From: Apostichopus californicus | Taxonomy: Eukaryota > Echinodermata > Holothuroidea > Aspidochirotida > Stichopodidae | Reading direction: 5' to 3' | DNA length: 58,946 nt | NCBI GenBank assembly: GCA_020650975.1 | Contig: JAIPMN010000212.1 | Coordinates: forward strand, 1-58,946 | Part shown: piece by piece, positions 31,311-45,100 of the stretch | How the letters are laid out: each line of letters starts with the position of its first letter | Position numbering within the stretch: the stretch's first letter is position 1 | The notes under the pieces: generated by a model | Database searches by the model: none | The model's input: the letters and a program-made list of their open reading frames with translations, nothing else | What the model was told of the DNA's origin: nothing | Program-made: the position numbers and the translations under genes

Positions 31311-33361
31311 CACCGTGAGATATATCTGTGTATTCAGTTACAAATATCAAGGGTGTATACCTACCTACCTATGCTTAAATGGAACGGCTATCATAGGAAA
31401 CCTCATTATTACTATGAAACAATCCCGAATGAAAAAAATCCCTCAGAAATGCTTACAAGTATTAAGCGAAATGTGAGGTCGCCAAAAGCGGATATGCTAT
31501 AGAGATGTAGAGAAGATTGGAGGGCTGGGGTGGGTGGGAATTGATGAAACGGGCATGACATATTTACTCTAAACATTCCTTCAAGCAATATATGCTATCA
31601 GCTTTCTCGGAATAAATGACTTCTCATGTCCATAGTAAGTTTCTGTCATATTTTCTGTGAAAAGGAGGTCTAAAACCACCATGCACACACATGGGAAACA
31701 TCAGAAAAGGTTTCTGAAAATAAGGTATCCATTTTAAAAATTCAAATTTTGCTCACATTGTAAAGCATTTGGAAAAATGTTCTAAAAGTTCTTGATGCTC
31801 TCTTCGGGCATTATTCTTTGAAAAGTTATTTCTTTTACAACTATCCTTCAAATAGCATAATTTCATCAGTAACCCCTCCCCTGAATGTAACAATATGTTT
31901 CTATCAACAAATCGTTTCGACGCAGTTGGTCTGCAGTCTTCATATCTTTGTCAGAGCTTCATAAAATCAGATCTGGCCTAGTCAGCTAGTTCAAGGAGGC
32001 ATCAATCTTAAAACTTAAAGCATGAATAGTACCAAATGCAAAGTGTGAAATAAAAACAAGCAAACATTGTTCCCTGATTGCTGGAAATATTAATATAATA
32101 TATGAAAACTGGCACACCACTAGCTTGCTCGCATATAAACATGCAACTCTCTTGTGCTAGGAATGCAATTATTATTTGTCTATATTTGTTATGATGTGTA
32201 ACCCAATTAGTCATAAATACTTTGATGAGTCAAAACGTTTGTTTATGGCATTTGTATTGTTCAAGTCTGAATAAAATCTTGACTCATAATATGAACGTAG
32301 ATTGTTTGATCTAAATGTCGCCACACCTAACTTTGGGGCTCTCCCTAAAACCTTAATTTCGATGCTTACTGAACTTGTATTTGATTGGTGAATTTTGCCA
32401 TTCCATCTCACAAAGACTCTGATTGGTTCAAACAGTTCAAAGGGGAATCTTTTGCGGTATGTAACTCAACAGCCAACAAACACACACATGGCGTGTACAA
32501 AGCTAAGTGCAATACATTGTGTTGTCGTTATATCGATTCGCAGGTGGGTAATACATGACTCACTTTCAGTTATCTTTTAACGGGGAAGGGAGCTTTCTAC
32601 CCAGCCTACAAATACAAACCATGTAATCGTAGCTTACGCTATTAATCATTTTGTGATTCATGGAATTTTTGGTGTGGAATAATTTGGAAGTTTCAATCTT
32701 AACAAGACTGCATATGGTGTCAAAGTAATTCTCATTTTTGTTCGACGATAAAGACAGGTGAATTTGTACGATTAAGTGAAGCTAAGTTTGCTACGGTTGC
32801 TAAACGTTAGCCAAAGTAGCCTACTGTCAGTTTTACTGTTTGGATTGTTAAAAGTGCAATGAGTGCGTTTAGTCAGTTTAGCCATACTCTAAGTCTCTAG
32901 TCTTAGGTCACTAGTTAAGTTAGACGTAACTTTTAGGGCCTAAGTCAGTAGGCTACTAGTCTCCTTGACCTAACTGTTGGATCTGCATTGTTATGTAACA
33001 TTAGTTTGTCTTGTGGTGCCGTGCAAAAATTGGCCATAGCATACACCATTCTCCGTATTACATTATTGGCCAGTGTATTTGTTATTTAAACTTAGTGCAT
33101 GAGAATAGTGTAATGAGTAGCCTAGTCCTTGCCTACTAACTAGTAACAGTTCAACTTCAAGTCATGATATTTAATATAGGCCATCATCCTTGATGTACGA
33201 ATCAATGGAAGCTAAATTCCATTTTTGTGTGGAGCGATACAAAATAATAACAAATTTAGGCCTACAATATTCTGCTTTCATCTTCACACATTAGGCCTAG
33301 GCTATAACATTTTCTACAGTGCTAGCCTGTGAACAGCATCTCTTTCTTAATTATAATTTTC
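31311..33361. other. Upstream region between the degenerate repeat and CCDC88 exon 1
   Basis: This is the rest of the head-to-head interval. CGTTTCGACGCAGTTGGTCT followed by a GTCTTCATATC block near 31915 faintly resembles the foldback family. No coding exon is seen. An untranslated first exon and the CCDC88 promoter probably lie here, but I cannot place them. Confidence 0.5.
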
Positions 33362-33441
33362 AGAAGTACAACATCACCTGTTTACAGTTTATGGAAATAC
33401 ATGGATTAATTCTGGAATATTCATAGCAAGTTGTGTTAGAT
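33362..33441 (+). promoter_or_regulatory. CCDC88 5' leader with two short upstream ORFs
   Basis: A polypyrimidine tract and AATTTTCAG end at 33363, suggesting a spliced 5'UTR. In the leader an ATG at 33391 opens an 11-codon frame ending TAG at 33426, 15 bases before the main start. A second ATG at 33401 is followed by one codon and TAA. Confidence 0.45.
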
Positions 33442-33495
33442 ATGAATGCTGAAGGCCCATTGGAGGAATTTATGGCCCATCCATTGGTGTTATGG
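33442..33495 (+). CDS. CCDC88: CCDC88 coding exon 1 (residues 1-18)
   Basis: It encodes MNAEGPLEEFMAHPLVLW and ends at TGG/GTAGGT in phase 0. The L-E-x-F-M-x-x-P-L-V-x-W opening is the family signature. An alternative donor three bases downstream would add a Val codon and keep the frame. Confidence 0.88.
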
Positions 33496-36400
33496 GTAGG
33501 TGACTTCTATTTTTCATGCTCTGTGCCTTTTGTGTAATGCTTGTGTTTTGAAGTTCATTGACACACTATAGTGGCCTAAATCTTTAACATCGTAAGAAAT
33601 GTTGAGGCAAAACTGAAATCTTCCTTTGTAGAATGTGTATTATTTTTAAAGCGGGATACATAAAAAGTAAGGAAAAGAATATGGAAAAGTACCATTTAAC
33701 TTATACTATGTAGACAAACACAAACCAATCTTTTTCTGCCTAGCCTAAACCCAGTGTACTCTATCAATTGAAACAGGGGTTCAAAGTTTGACAGCTCATA
33801 TCAAATTTCTGCAAATTGTAAATTTGCATTACAATGAAATTTTTAAAGGTTCTATTGTAACCCAACAAATAGTTAATTCCGACATTAAGAAGGGAAAAAG
33901 AGCTGACCCTATTTCATTTCTTTGTGTTGAAAATTCTCAGAGTCAAACTTAAAGTCATCTTAAAATGTTATAATTTGTTTCCACCACAGACAACATCCAG
34001 CTTGGAAAGGAAAGGTTAATCTGTGTACATACATCTACATTTTGTGCTAATTTTAATAGTGAAGTACATTTCAATCTGAAAATTGCAAATGTCAAATTTT
34101 CTTCCAGATAAATATGAATATATTATTATCTGATCCACATGATACTTTACCTGTCCAGGTACCAAGTTCAATTTTTAATCGAGTTGTTTCTTTGTTCTCT
34201 AGTTCTAGCTTTTGACAATTGTACCACAATTAAAACTGTGTACTTGTATTACCCTTTAATACCATTTTAAGCAAGTTCAAACAACCACAACAAAGACTAC
34301 ACTCGATGACATGACACAGCATTGAAGCCCAACAAAAAAAAAAACCTAAATTACTATTAGTTATTTTTGGTTCCTTCCTTTGTTCATATTATTGTCTTTT
34401 GGTGTTTCCCTGGCCTTTGTGTCTGTGTCACTCAGGCATTGAAATCTCTGTTCATTGAAAGGCTCAGTACAAATACACTATTTATATTTGTGCATTAACG
34501 TGTATGACTCATTTTGCGATGTACAAGGTCATTTACTAACTGTAAATGCATGGGGAGCTGTTAATGTAGGAAAGCGTTGTTGATGCGCAGCGCTAGAACC
34601 TGCAATTAAAAGGAACCTACATGTACAGTATATGTGATTGTCATAAACTTGTTTTCCCCGTTACTATGCAGGTGCCTGCATGTTTGCCACTTGTGGACTG
34701 TTGTGGTACTGTACCAGCATTTGTTGAGATATATATAGAATTGCAAAACTACTTAAATTTAATTTGTCAAAATAGCAGGGTTGTAAAGTTGTTATGTTTA
34801 ATACAGCAGTACACAAAATTGAAACCAAACATGTGCTTTCATTCTAAAGTTAAAAGCAAAACAAAACAGTGATTGTAAAGAGATTCATTTAAATAAGAAG
34901 ATTAACATGTTTCTGATGTTAATAAACAGCATTGCCTAATTAGGCAGACTGGAGCAGTTACAGTAAAACTTCAACATATTGATTTTGGTCATCTCCTCAT
35001 TCTCAACAGAATGCAATAATTAGGAAAATGTAATTTGGGCTTGCTATTAGGTCTAGAGCTGTTATTTTGTATCAAGTTATTTGCGTTATATAAATCTAGA
35101 AGCACTGATGAGTCACAAGTTTTCTTTTATTCCTGGAAATGAGATATCCTTTGTTTACTTCTATTCTATATTGTTTTAAGAGACCATTGATGTTCAATTA
35201 CTGCATGGTTTTGAACAACAATACATCTTACTGTGTCATATTGATGGTATACATTACAGACCAGGGCAGATCTTAAATGGTCTGTCATCCAATCAAAGGA
35301 GACAACAAACTCTGTTTTGAAGTTCATTCTGAGGACAACTAGTTGGCAGTTGTGTACATCAAATGCATACTAAACAATTGTTTACAACTCTACTTAATTT
35401 CCATTCATTTGCTGTAACTTAGTTTGGATGCAGCCATGTTTATGCAAATTATTCATGATCCTCCCCCCTCCCCACGGTCCACATTCCTCCAGGGTTGAAA
35501 TAAGTTTCAAGTTGATTCAAGTAGGTTATAAAGCTTTCAATCTGTGAATGGGATTGATAATTGATAATAATTGCCATTGGGTTGAAAAATGTTTTTCTAA
35601 GAGACTATTTGGTATGCTAGCAGGTTTGAGAAATTTCATATATTGATCAGTCAGTTGTTAACCAGGGCCGGCTTGATGGCTTCAAAAAGCCACTGTGAGA
35701 TCAATTTCTTTTTCAATCTTCCATTATTCTCTTATTATTTAATTTTGATGAGCAGATTCAGACTTTCAAGAAAGGAGAGCTCGACTACATGGAGTTGGTA
35801 GATGGCACCTTTCTCAACAATGTCATGAATCAAATGTGAGTGTAATCATGATTGATATCTTTCTCAGTAAAGACTTAATGTATTTCCTGTCCTTATCCTG
35901 GTGACCCTGGAAAAGGTTGAATCAGTTGTTGCCCAATGCTGATTTAGGTACTGTATAGCTTGCAAGACAGTGTTGTTCAAGATTGTTTTATGAACAATTG
36001 AAGTATGTTTATGGAAGGGGAAGAACAAGCAGGAAAAATAACACTGAACAACTAAGCCAAGAATGAAATTATCATGAATGGTGTACTACAGTATGTACAG
36101 TTACTCTGTAAGGATTTAGCTCGGCTAAAGTTGTGGATAATCATTTGCAACCTATAGTTGTAGGCTTACATCAATTTCAGGCCTTTTCTGATTTGCTGCC
36201 CTTGAGAAAGAAGTAAGACTTGCTATCTGATGAGGCTACTTGACAAATCAACAGTTACTAGTCCTAACATTTAATATCTGGCCATAATGTTTTGTTTATA
36301 TGTGTTTTGTTAATTTTTGTTTTATATATATGCACAAAATGATTTGGTATATAGGAAAGGATTGAATAGCACAATAATGTCTGGTTGAATAACCACGTTA

Positions 36401-39127
36401 ATCATTTATGACAAAAAGAAGAAAATGTTCTAACTTCTTGACATGCTCCTCTAAGCTTTACAATACTACTGTACAGTGATAAATGACAGTTGTTTTCCAT
36501 TGACTGTGAAGAGCTGATCATATGAAAAAGGATTGATTGTAGTTTGCATCAATAACAATGTGGATGTGACATCATTTCCTGTTTGCAGTCCAATTAATGT
36601 TGATATCAGTGATACAGCCGTTGATATTAATAATACAGTGAAGTACATCACAGGATTTACTTCACCCCCCACCTCCCCTGTACTGTGTTACATGTAGATG
36701 GTTGACTGTACCCAACAAGATATATCTTATTTAGTGTTACCTTAATTAAAAGATTAAAAACATGTATGTTATTAAGGAAATGGGTATCGTGACTGTTCCT
36801 TGATCTCAACTTCAAACTTCCTTAAAATGAGGAAGTATGTGCCAAACTGTTTTGATTTTACATACACTAGTTAGTTTCCAAATGAAAGGGTGTTTACGGT
36901 GTAAATCTCTCTCGCCTTTGAAAATTTTAGTATATAAATACTACTGCATATGAATGAAAGCCCTCTGGCAGCTCTCGGAAGGAAGGATGTGTCTCGTAGG
37001 CCATTGTACTTATTTACTGGAGCACTCTTGAAATCAAAACCCAACACTTGTTTTAAGAAGGTGGCCTCCAAATGTCCATGAATGACAATTATTAAAACTG
37101 AATAACTATGGTATGGACAAAAAAATATGAGAAATAGAGCAGCACCAACAAAGTAAACAAGTCACAAGTTCTTCATTTAGATTCTGATTGCCCTTTGGGG
37201 CTTGCCAGCTGGAACCGGTCAATTAACAGTAAAATCAGAAATTGAGAAATTTAACCGCGATGTGTGTTTAGGTTAAATGATTTTCTAAATGATCTATTAA
37301 TATAAACTAAAGTACCTGTGGGGGAAGGCAAGGACTTTTGGGCAAGGCATGAACCTCACAGCATGGAGGAGGTGGATAAAATGGACATTTTACTGTGGCC
37401 TCAGAATTATAAACCCTTGTTGTTCACATCTTTGTTAACATGTGTGAGCCCGCAATAGAATGTTTAAGAAAGTAAATCATTCATGGACAAATATTGATAT
37501 TACTTAAAAGTTATACCATATGGGGTGCTGGTAGGTGGTTGGGCGTCTGATGATGTGTGGGTCCGTTATAGATTAGAATCAAGCAAAATAGAGCTGGAGG
37601 CTGCTTAAAGCGTCTGGTTTGTTTGGCACTGTAGACCCCCTGCAGTTAGCTATTCAAATATCCACATGAGCTTAATACAGTAGGTACTGTGATGTAGTGT
37701 TTTGAATTAACATCATTGTACCAACAGGCAATGAAACCTCAAGAAATTCTGATATTTTTCAAAGGGGGTGGGGGGGGGGGCTGGGAGAAATCAGTCTAGG
37801 CCTACAATCCTTTTGTAACATATATCTTCAAATGCTTTGAGTTGAAGAAACTGGGTAGGAAAACAAATTGAGGAATACATTAATCTGAAGGATTGGTTAA
37901 TTTGTGTTTACAATGAAATGCATTACGGGTCAAAGAAGGGTTGTTTGATGGGAAATAAATAGAAGAAGTTATTTGTGAATTTTAAATTAATTGTGTAATA
38001 CTTGTAAGAAAGAACTTAATGCTCTGTGGACTTTTTTAATAGATTTCATGAAGACAGGGTTGGTTTTTAAGTTAAAACACCGAACAGTACTGTGAATCTA
38101 GACTAAAAATAGTTCTACCGTGTGATGATAATGTCGCTCACTGTGCAGTTGCCAGATAGATTCAAGTAGCATTGATTACAGCCCGAGTGTCTGAGATAGC
38201 TACTGTAATAAAGAAATTTTGTTGTAACTTGTTTATTTGCCTCTTTTGTATTAGAGGTAACCTCTAGTAAGTACTGTCATCAAAATTGGTGACCCAATAT
38301 TCCTAAGTGCTGTTAGAGCTTGTAATAACAAAGTGTTTAATGAATGCTTTATATTGTCATTACACACTATGACATGCTCAAAAATTGTACACATTAATAC
38401 TTGGCAAACCTTGCATACTCTGCGGTGTTGAGTTATCATTGTGTGACTCTGAAATTTCACGTTCAATAAAATTGAGAAAAAATGCTGTACAAACAGTCTC
38501 AACTCTCATTTATTAATTTTCTGGGAACTCATCCTGAAATAAATACTGCGCTATACACATATAATATGCTTATATGTGCAATTACATTATTACAACAGCA
38601 CTGTGTCTTTATGACGCAAATCATTGTCCTTGAAATGGCTCAGTAACAAAATGGGGAAGTGTTTTCTAACTACAGAATTGCTTATGATTAGTATCTACAG
38701 AAAAAGACAAAGATTATTTTTATGGTTTGATTCCTAATTTGTGAAACATATCGTTAATTTCCTGTACATGTTAGACTGTATAAGTTCCATCTATATTAAA
38801 TGCATTGGTGGATCTCATGGTCTGCTTAATTCTCATTAATTTCCTAGAAATTTTAAATATCTTCTTTTTGTTTTCTACTACTTGTTCATATGACATTACA
38901 GCATCTTTAACATGGCATGAAACAATTCAAAATGTGTCGTTTTCTCTCGCATTGGTCAAGGTGTGAAGTCCTGCGCTCCTTAAAAATATAATCTCGGGTT
39001 TTGCTTTTCTGTTTTCAGAAGCCCGAGGTGCAGCTCGTCTAAAGTTCATCAAGATGTGGGAAATGATGTCAATCTCAAGATACAAAATCTCTCAAATTTA
39101 TTGAAGAGTATCAAACTGTTTTACTTG
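33442..39127 (+). CDS. CCDC88: CCDC88 (girdin/DAPLE) 5' part, HOOK domain start, three exons
   Basis: The girdin/DAPLE family are large coiled-coil proteins with an N-terminal HOOK domain, a long coiled coil and, in vertebrates, a G-alpha binding-and-activating motif near the C terminus; they act in cell migration, polarity and Wnt signalling. Exons: 33442-33495, 35756-35835 and 39019-39127, all GT-AG and in phase, 81 codons. The product reads MNAEGPLEEFMAHPLVLWIQ, TFKKGELDYMELVDGTFLNN, VMNQISP, then NDVNLKIQNLSNLLKSIKLF. The spacing FM..PLV.W..TF, LVDG.FLN.VM.QI.P and L.I.NL..L...IK.FY matches CCDC88 better than HOOK1-3, which lack the F-M-x-x-P-L-V opening. The start has G at -3. The remainder, normally well over 1,500 residues, lies beyond the window. 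Confidence 0.92.
33496..39018. other. CCDC88 introns 1 and 2
   Basis: Intron 1 is 33496-35755 and intron 2 is 35836-39018. Both are AT-rich with no recognised repeat apart from homopolymers (A12 at 34335-34346, G-run at 37765-37780). No nested gene is seen. Confidence 0.75.
35756..35835 (+). CDS. CCDC88: CCDC88 coding exon 2
   Basis: The acceptor is TTTTGATGAGCAG and the donor CAAAT/GTGAGT. It reads IQTFKKGELDYMELVDGTFL, NNVMNQ and ends in phase 2. The Y-x-x-L-V-D-G-x-F-L-N motif is the clearest family match. Confidence 0.94.
39019..39127 (+). CDS. CCDC88: CCDC88 coding exon 3
   Basis: The acceptor is TTCTGTTTTCAG and the donor TACTTG/GTAAGT. The first base completes Ile, then it reads SPRCSSSKVHQDVGNDVNLK, IQNLSNLLKSIKLFYL. 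It ends in phase 0 where vertebrate proteins continue with the next HOOK-domain helix. Confidence 0.92.
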
Positions 39128-42100
39128 GTAAGTCTGTTTATAACACTGAACGGTTTAGAGGTTCTGTCTTTTACGACAGCAAGTTCTACAAAAGGATTGT
39201 TATTCTGATGATTACAGTAGTTAAGTCATTGAACTTTCCTCTTTGGTCTTCCATTTCGTGAGTCACTGTGAACTAGTACTGTTGAATACGACCCAAGCTA
39301 TTCTTCGGCTGAAATGGAAATCGCAGTAAAATTAACTGGTAATGGTAAACATTAAACAAGTTGATCATTAAAACTAAGCCGTTTCTTACCAGAGAGTTTA
39401 TATGTACCCAACAATGGACAAAGGGCCTGAGTGACCTAAAACTGTAGTAACAGCTTGTTTTGTAATTGTTTGAAGATTTACTGAAAACCAGCCATATTGC
39501 AAAGTTCAAGTGGTCATTTCTGTATAGAGTTGATCTTCTACACCACAAATAACAGGTGTTGTAAAAACAGAAGACACACTGCCATGACTCACAGTTCACA
39601 AGCAGTTGTTTACAGTATTTGTATGATTCATGTACAGTAAACATGTGTGTGTTTTCACTGAATCTGGGTGTGGAAAATACTGTTAGACAAAAAAACTTGC
39701 CAAGAATGGTTATGAGTGAATGTTCTGGAAGGTTTAGTTACACAAAAATAGTAGACAGTTATATTGATATTTTTTTTTGATGTCTTGATAATTTTAAGGA
39801 GAAAAACACACATTTGTAAAGAAAACATTCTGAACACAACTTTTTTTGTGTGAGACTATTTTAGTTGATGTCTGCCCATACTGAACAACTGTTCTACAAA
39901 AAATTCCATTAGCATGTCAATTGAGTTTAAGTGTCAAGAAATTTAAGCTGTTTCATAATGCCATTGGATCCTGACAAGCCCTGTTTAATTTAGATCCAGT
40001 GTGTAGTGTTGAACCACATACTTGGCATCTGATTTGCAATGAAAAATCGAATCTGACCTCGAGATTTGAACCTGGCAATAGACAGTGTTAAATTTGTAAT
40101 ACAATTGCAACTCTGGGTTGACCCAGGATCAGCGTTGACCTTTAACTTTCATTGTCGTTTGTAATGCGTGCATAATTCGACATGATAGTACTGTTGTAGA
40201 CATTAATCTCAGCGCTGTACATCACACAGCGGCTAATGGTTTCGCACGTTTTTCTTAGCGAACAAACCTCAATTAAGTCTTTCTATTTTGCGATCTTGAG
40301 TGTCTTGGGGTCTGGTACGGATCATTGGTTCTTAATGTAAATGAGCGGACTTTCGAAATCAGTTTGACTTGTCTATATTTTGAACTCAGAAATTGGGGTC
40401 TGATCAGAAATGGATGTAAATGTGGCTTAGGGTGCAGTAGTTACAGGTCAAGGTCAAATTTAAGAAAAAAGAAGCATTATTTTATCACTTCTTTCATGAA
40501 TGGTCAACTAAAGGAATCCATGGCGTCCATTGACTGACTTTGAAATTAATTTACTCCCATATTTTGGTCAATTAAGATAGATAATAACGGGATTGTGGAT
40601 ATACAGTTTGGCAGGAATTTATTTCACAATGTTATTCTCGCAGATCCATTGTTCGACTTTGTTGTATGTGCAGTTTTGCAGCCACGATAGTTGGCTTATT
40701 GAAAAGCAATGTGTAATATCTGCACAGTTATCGACATACTGTATAGCATCTACAACTATAGTAAAAGTGAAACAGTGTTGGATTCAATATGAATACAGTA
40801 TGTGTACAGCTGATGCTTTACAGCTTAATGTGTGTGACATTAAGGATATCAGACTCTCAGTACTTGTAACTGCTTTTTAAGTCAGTAGTTAAGCATTTGC
40901 TTCCCTTGGGAACACTCAAAGTTGCTGTTTGATCATAGCGCTCTGAAAGTTGCTTGCATTGAGGCGCAATACGGCAGACTTTTCAATTTGTCTCAAACAG
41001 TACCACAGAAGTAGCGTACAGATTATAGGTTATAATATCACTCAGTGGCAATGATTCAACAGATTTTTATTTTCGTGGAAAGATTACCGTAGGTGATTTA
41101 ATATTTATGCTATGAAAATTGATGTAGCTTCAGTTTCTGAGTCTGTCCTTGGATGTGTCTTTGAGAGTAGGGAAACAACTGAACTGAATATAAATAACAA
41201 ACCTTGGTTGAATGCACGATTTTCACATGCATCGGAAGAAAAAGTGTTCCAATAAACATATTTAAAAAGCACACAGGTACTGGTTAGATTGTACCAACTA
41301 GTGACAGGTACTGTATAATGTTATGACATTAAGAGTTCAAGCTGAGATATAGACTGTAAATTAATTCTTGGTTAGCAGACATTGCACAAGTTTTTAACAA
41401 CCAAAGTCTATGAAGGATACTAAATATTGCCCTAAAGTACTAATTTAAAAGGTTCGGTTTTGCTGATTTCACCATATTCGTAAAATTACAAGTTTAATTA
41501 AAAATTACAAGCTACAGTACATGTCTAATTCAATAGCTGCAAGGGAAACCAGAATGTTGGGTTTTAGTTGAAAGAGTACAAGTTTTTGTCATTTTTGTTT
41601 GTTTTGCCTTTCTATTAGGGAATGCTTCATATATTGATAATTTTAAAATAACATCAGGTTTCCCTGCTTCTAGTGGGTAAACATATTCGGAAAAGTTGTT
41701 GACTCATATTCCGGAAAAGAAATTCTTCCCTTTTGATTCCCTTGTGCTCTGAGCAGTCTGTTGCAGAAAAGTGGTTATAAAAACACATCAGTTTTATAAA
41801 AGCTTGAATGAATCTGACATTCCCCTATGGGGTCTTGTCAAATCCACAATGGCTGGCATTGAGTCATCATCATAGAGGAACTCATTACAATGTGATATGT
41901 ATACTTGAGAAAGGTGGGAATTTTTCATTGTGTTTGCCTTGAATATTTTGAATGTGACAGTAATCTTCAACAGAAATAAGAACGGGTTGTCCGTCAGGGT
42001 TACGTCAACAGTTAGAGGTGTTCTGTTTCTGCGATGAACCGCATTCTGAGAAAAAAAATATGGTGCACAGAGTGTTTTCATCGCGAAACGAACATCATTG

Positions 42101-45100
42101 AGATAGAGATTGTAGGCTGGTGTTCAATGTGTGGTTGTGTTATAGCTAAGATGATTCAGTGTATATTTATTGACACGTGTAGTCTGGGCTCAAATTTATG
42201 AATTGATGCGAGATTGAATGGAAGCAGAGATATTATCCGAATATCAATATTATGCACAATATCATCCAAAGTTTACACAAATATTCCTTTAAATTTAAGA
42301 TTAGGAGAGGCAGAAAGTGGGATGGGGATTGGGAAGGGCAAATGCCTGTGCCTCCCCCCCCCCCTCCCAACCATTTCCTATACCCATGCTTTAGGGCTAT
42401 TTGCAGAACAGACTGAAGGTATTATTTACCAGTACAATACATACAGTTAATGTAGTTGCCAGAGAGTATTTGTAGAAGCCTTCCTTTTTAAAAACTGATC
42501 TCAATATTTTTTTTTGGATATTATAAGACAGACACCTTCCATCGCCTCTTTTAATAGTGCAATCAATTATGGAAATTGTGCAAACATGGAGACAGAAAAG
42601 AATAATTTTTATCTTGCAAAATATGACAGTCTCGTCTCGTTGATGTGAATATCATTTCATATCAATTCAACAGTTGCAGCCTATATATCTCCAGGGAAGT
42701 GTTTCTAGCTTAATTCAAAATTCATAGCCACCGCCAGTGGGAATTTTTATTTTAATTGTTATGTTAAAACCTTTCTGCGTGTGAGTGAGCTAGTTTCTAC
42801 TTTCGATTTCAAGTACTTTTATATCTGCACTGAATTTATTACAGACATGAACATGTTATAAGCTGTAAGGCTTTCACACAGCATCTTTTAGGGTAAAAAT
42901 TGTCCAAGTTCCTTTTTTTTTTCCAAGTCAATTTTATATTTTGGTGCTTTGATGAGTTCATTTTCATATCCAGAGATGTAAGTGAAAATGCTTTTAAAAC
43001 TAATTAAAATTTTGTAAACCTGTCTCTGAAGAGATCATTTGATTCGTTTGATTTAGCACATATACTAAGAAAGTATGGTTGTCATGATTAAAGAATAATT
43101 TGAAACAACTTTACCTTGTAAATATTTGTTACTGAAAACCAATATTGCTCAATGTTTATGTGCAAACATAATTTCATATCATTAATTGCAATAGGGTCAT
43201 AAAGTTGTTTAAATCTTTGCTATATTCAATCTGTTGACAATACTTAGGGCCTGTGTCGTTAGAGATAATTGTTTACACAGGAAGGAACTAAATGTCAACA
43301 TTAGACAAATTTCCAGTTTACATTTTGCATCTGATAATATAAGCAAATTATATGAAAATTTAAGTGTGTGTTGACAAAATGTTCAGAAGAGAATCAAATT
43401 CATTCTCGACATTAAAAGTGCTGCAAAAATGTACAAAGGGAGTCCTTAATAATTTGGTGAGTTGCCATCTGATTTTGAGAAATACTATTTCAAGATTTTG
43501 TGAAATTGCCAACCTCATGTAATGTAGCTCTGCTTTTAATAATATGCTCGGACTACAGGGTCTCTGCAGTTGCTTCCTGTACATATGTTACGAGTTACTG
43601 TTTATCATAACCCTCATTGTGCAAAACATACAAAAATGCTGTACAAAAAACTCATTATAACATAGGTACTCTTTGTTGTTTAGTAACATTATTATGGCTA
43701 GATCTTATGAACATAGCATTTTTGCTATGTTTAATACCAGATCCAATTTAATCCTGATTAATGACAGATGGTCATTATGCTGAGAATCAATGTAGAATTT
43801 ACAGTAACTAATAATAAAACACACCCATTATCTCCTGCACTGTGATCTATCTAGTATACTAAGGTAACGGTGAAAGTACTCTGTACTAAAGTCAGTGTAC
43901 GTTGTAAATGCCATACATTCAGTTCCTGTTCATTTTAGGTCTGTGAGCAGAGGAGCATTATTAATAGGTTAGACTTGAGTTTAGTTGCAGCCTCTATTGT
44001 ATGAATCATGGCCTTACTGTGTTTTATTACAACTTGTATCGCTATCATGTGCTGTAGCCTTAACTGTCTCTTGGAAAGATACAGTATCTTAGTCTAACCT
44101 GTCTACAGAGAAGTTTATGGAGTAGATTTATTACAGACAGTGTCTTTGAATTGAAATAGGATCTACATGTTATAAGTATTTATTACTCCATAATTCACAA
44201 AGAATGCACACAATTTATGTGTAATATGTACTATGCATGTGAACATTACAGCTACTACAGTATAGATGGTAAAACATTTATGTTTGGTTTGTAGTCACTT
44301 TTGGCACAGTATGTGAATAAATTAAAAATTTAACCTTTTGTGTGTATTGATGAAAATGCATTTGTGAAATTCTGCTTCTCTTACTGTATCCCGGTGTTTT
44401 TTGAATTTTACTGTAACTGGAATGAAATAGCAGTTAATTCCACAATTATGCCAGTGAAAACCAAAAGTGGTCACATGGAACTTCAGTTGAATTCAAATTG
44501 ATCTGAATGAGACATTCGGAAGTTTCTGTTAGATTCTGAGGAATTGCTTTGTATACTTTGTGTGTTCGTGTTAGGCTTACTGTAACTTGTCAGCCTCTCT
44601 CTGACAATCTGTGAATTATCATCTAGATACTGGGTAGTGTTCATGTATGAACAAGAATGCATTATATTATAAATAATAGAACTTGAGAACTTTCAAAACT
44701 GCAACACAAAATTTGAACACTCAATTATTATATACAACAGAGCTGATTTGAGTTGGTTTAGTAGTACGTTGGTTGCTTCAGTGTATACAGCAACCATACA
44801 AGTTATTCTTTATGTTGTAGGCTATACTACCATGTTGTCAAATACTCCTATTATGATGTCAACTGCTCTTAGATGCTCAGTAATCGAACTGCAACTGCAA
44901 GTGTTTGTCGAAAGCTTTCAGGTTTGAGGATTAAAATTGGCTAGGATGTGCTTGCACTCAGTGGACTGCTTCGGGCTAGTTCTGCCATCGATTGCTTTGT
45001 AGTATGGGTGTTAATAGGGTAAATATCTTTACTGTTATTCCACTAGTACAGCAGTGAAAGTGCATTTGTTTTGGAGGGTTGCACAGTAACACGCTCCTAC

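Noticed and set aside
32216-32290. Hammerhead-ribozyme-like TGATGAGTC near a GTTTCGAC motif
   Set aside because: The conserved core CTGATGA...GAAAC cannot be assembled with three pairing stems; the resemblance is too weak.
33442-39127. Assignment to HOOK1-3 rather than CCDC88
   Set aside because: HOOK proteins share the domain fold but not the FM..PLV.W opening or the Y..LVDG.FLN pattern seen here.
41794-42081. Minus-strand 95-codon frame in CCDC88 intron 3
   Set aside because: No domain, no conserved motif and no supporting gene structure.
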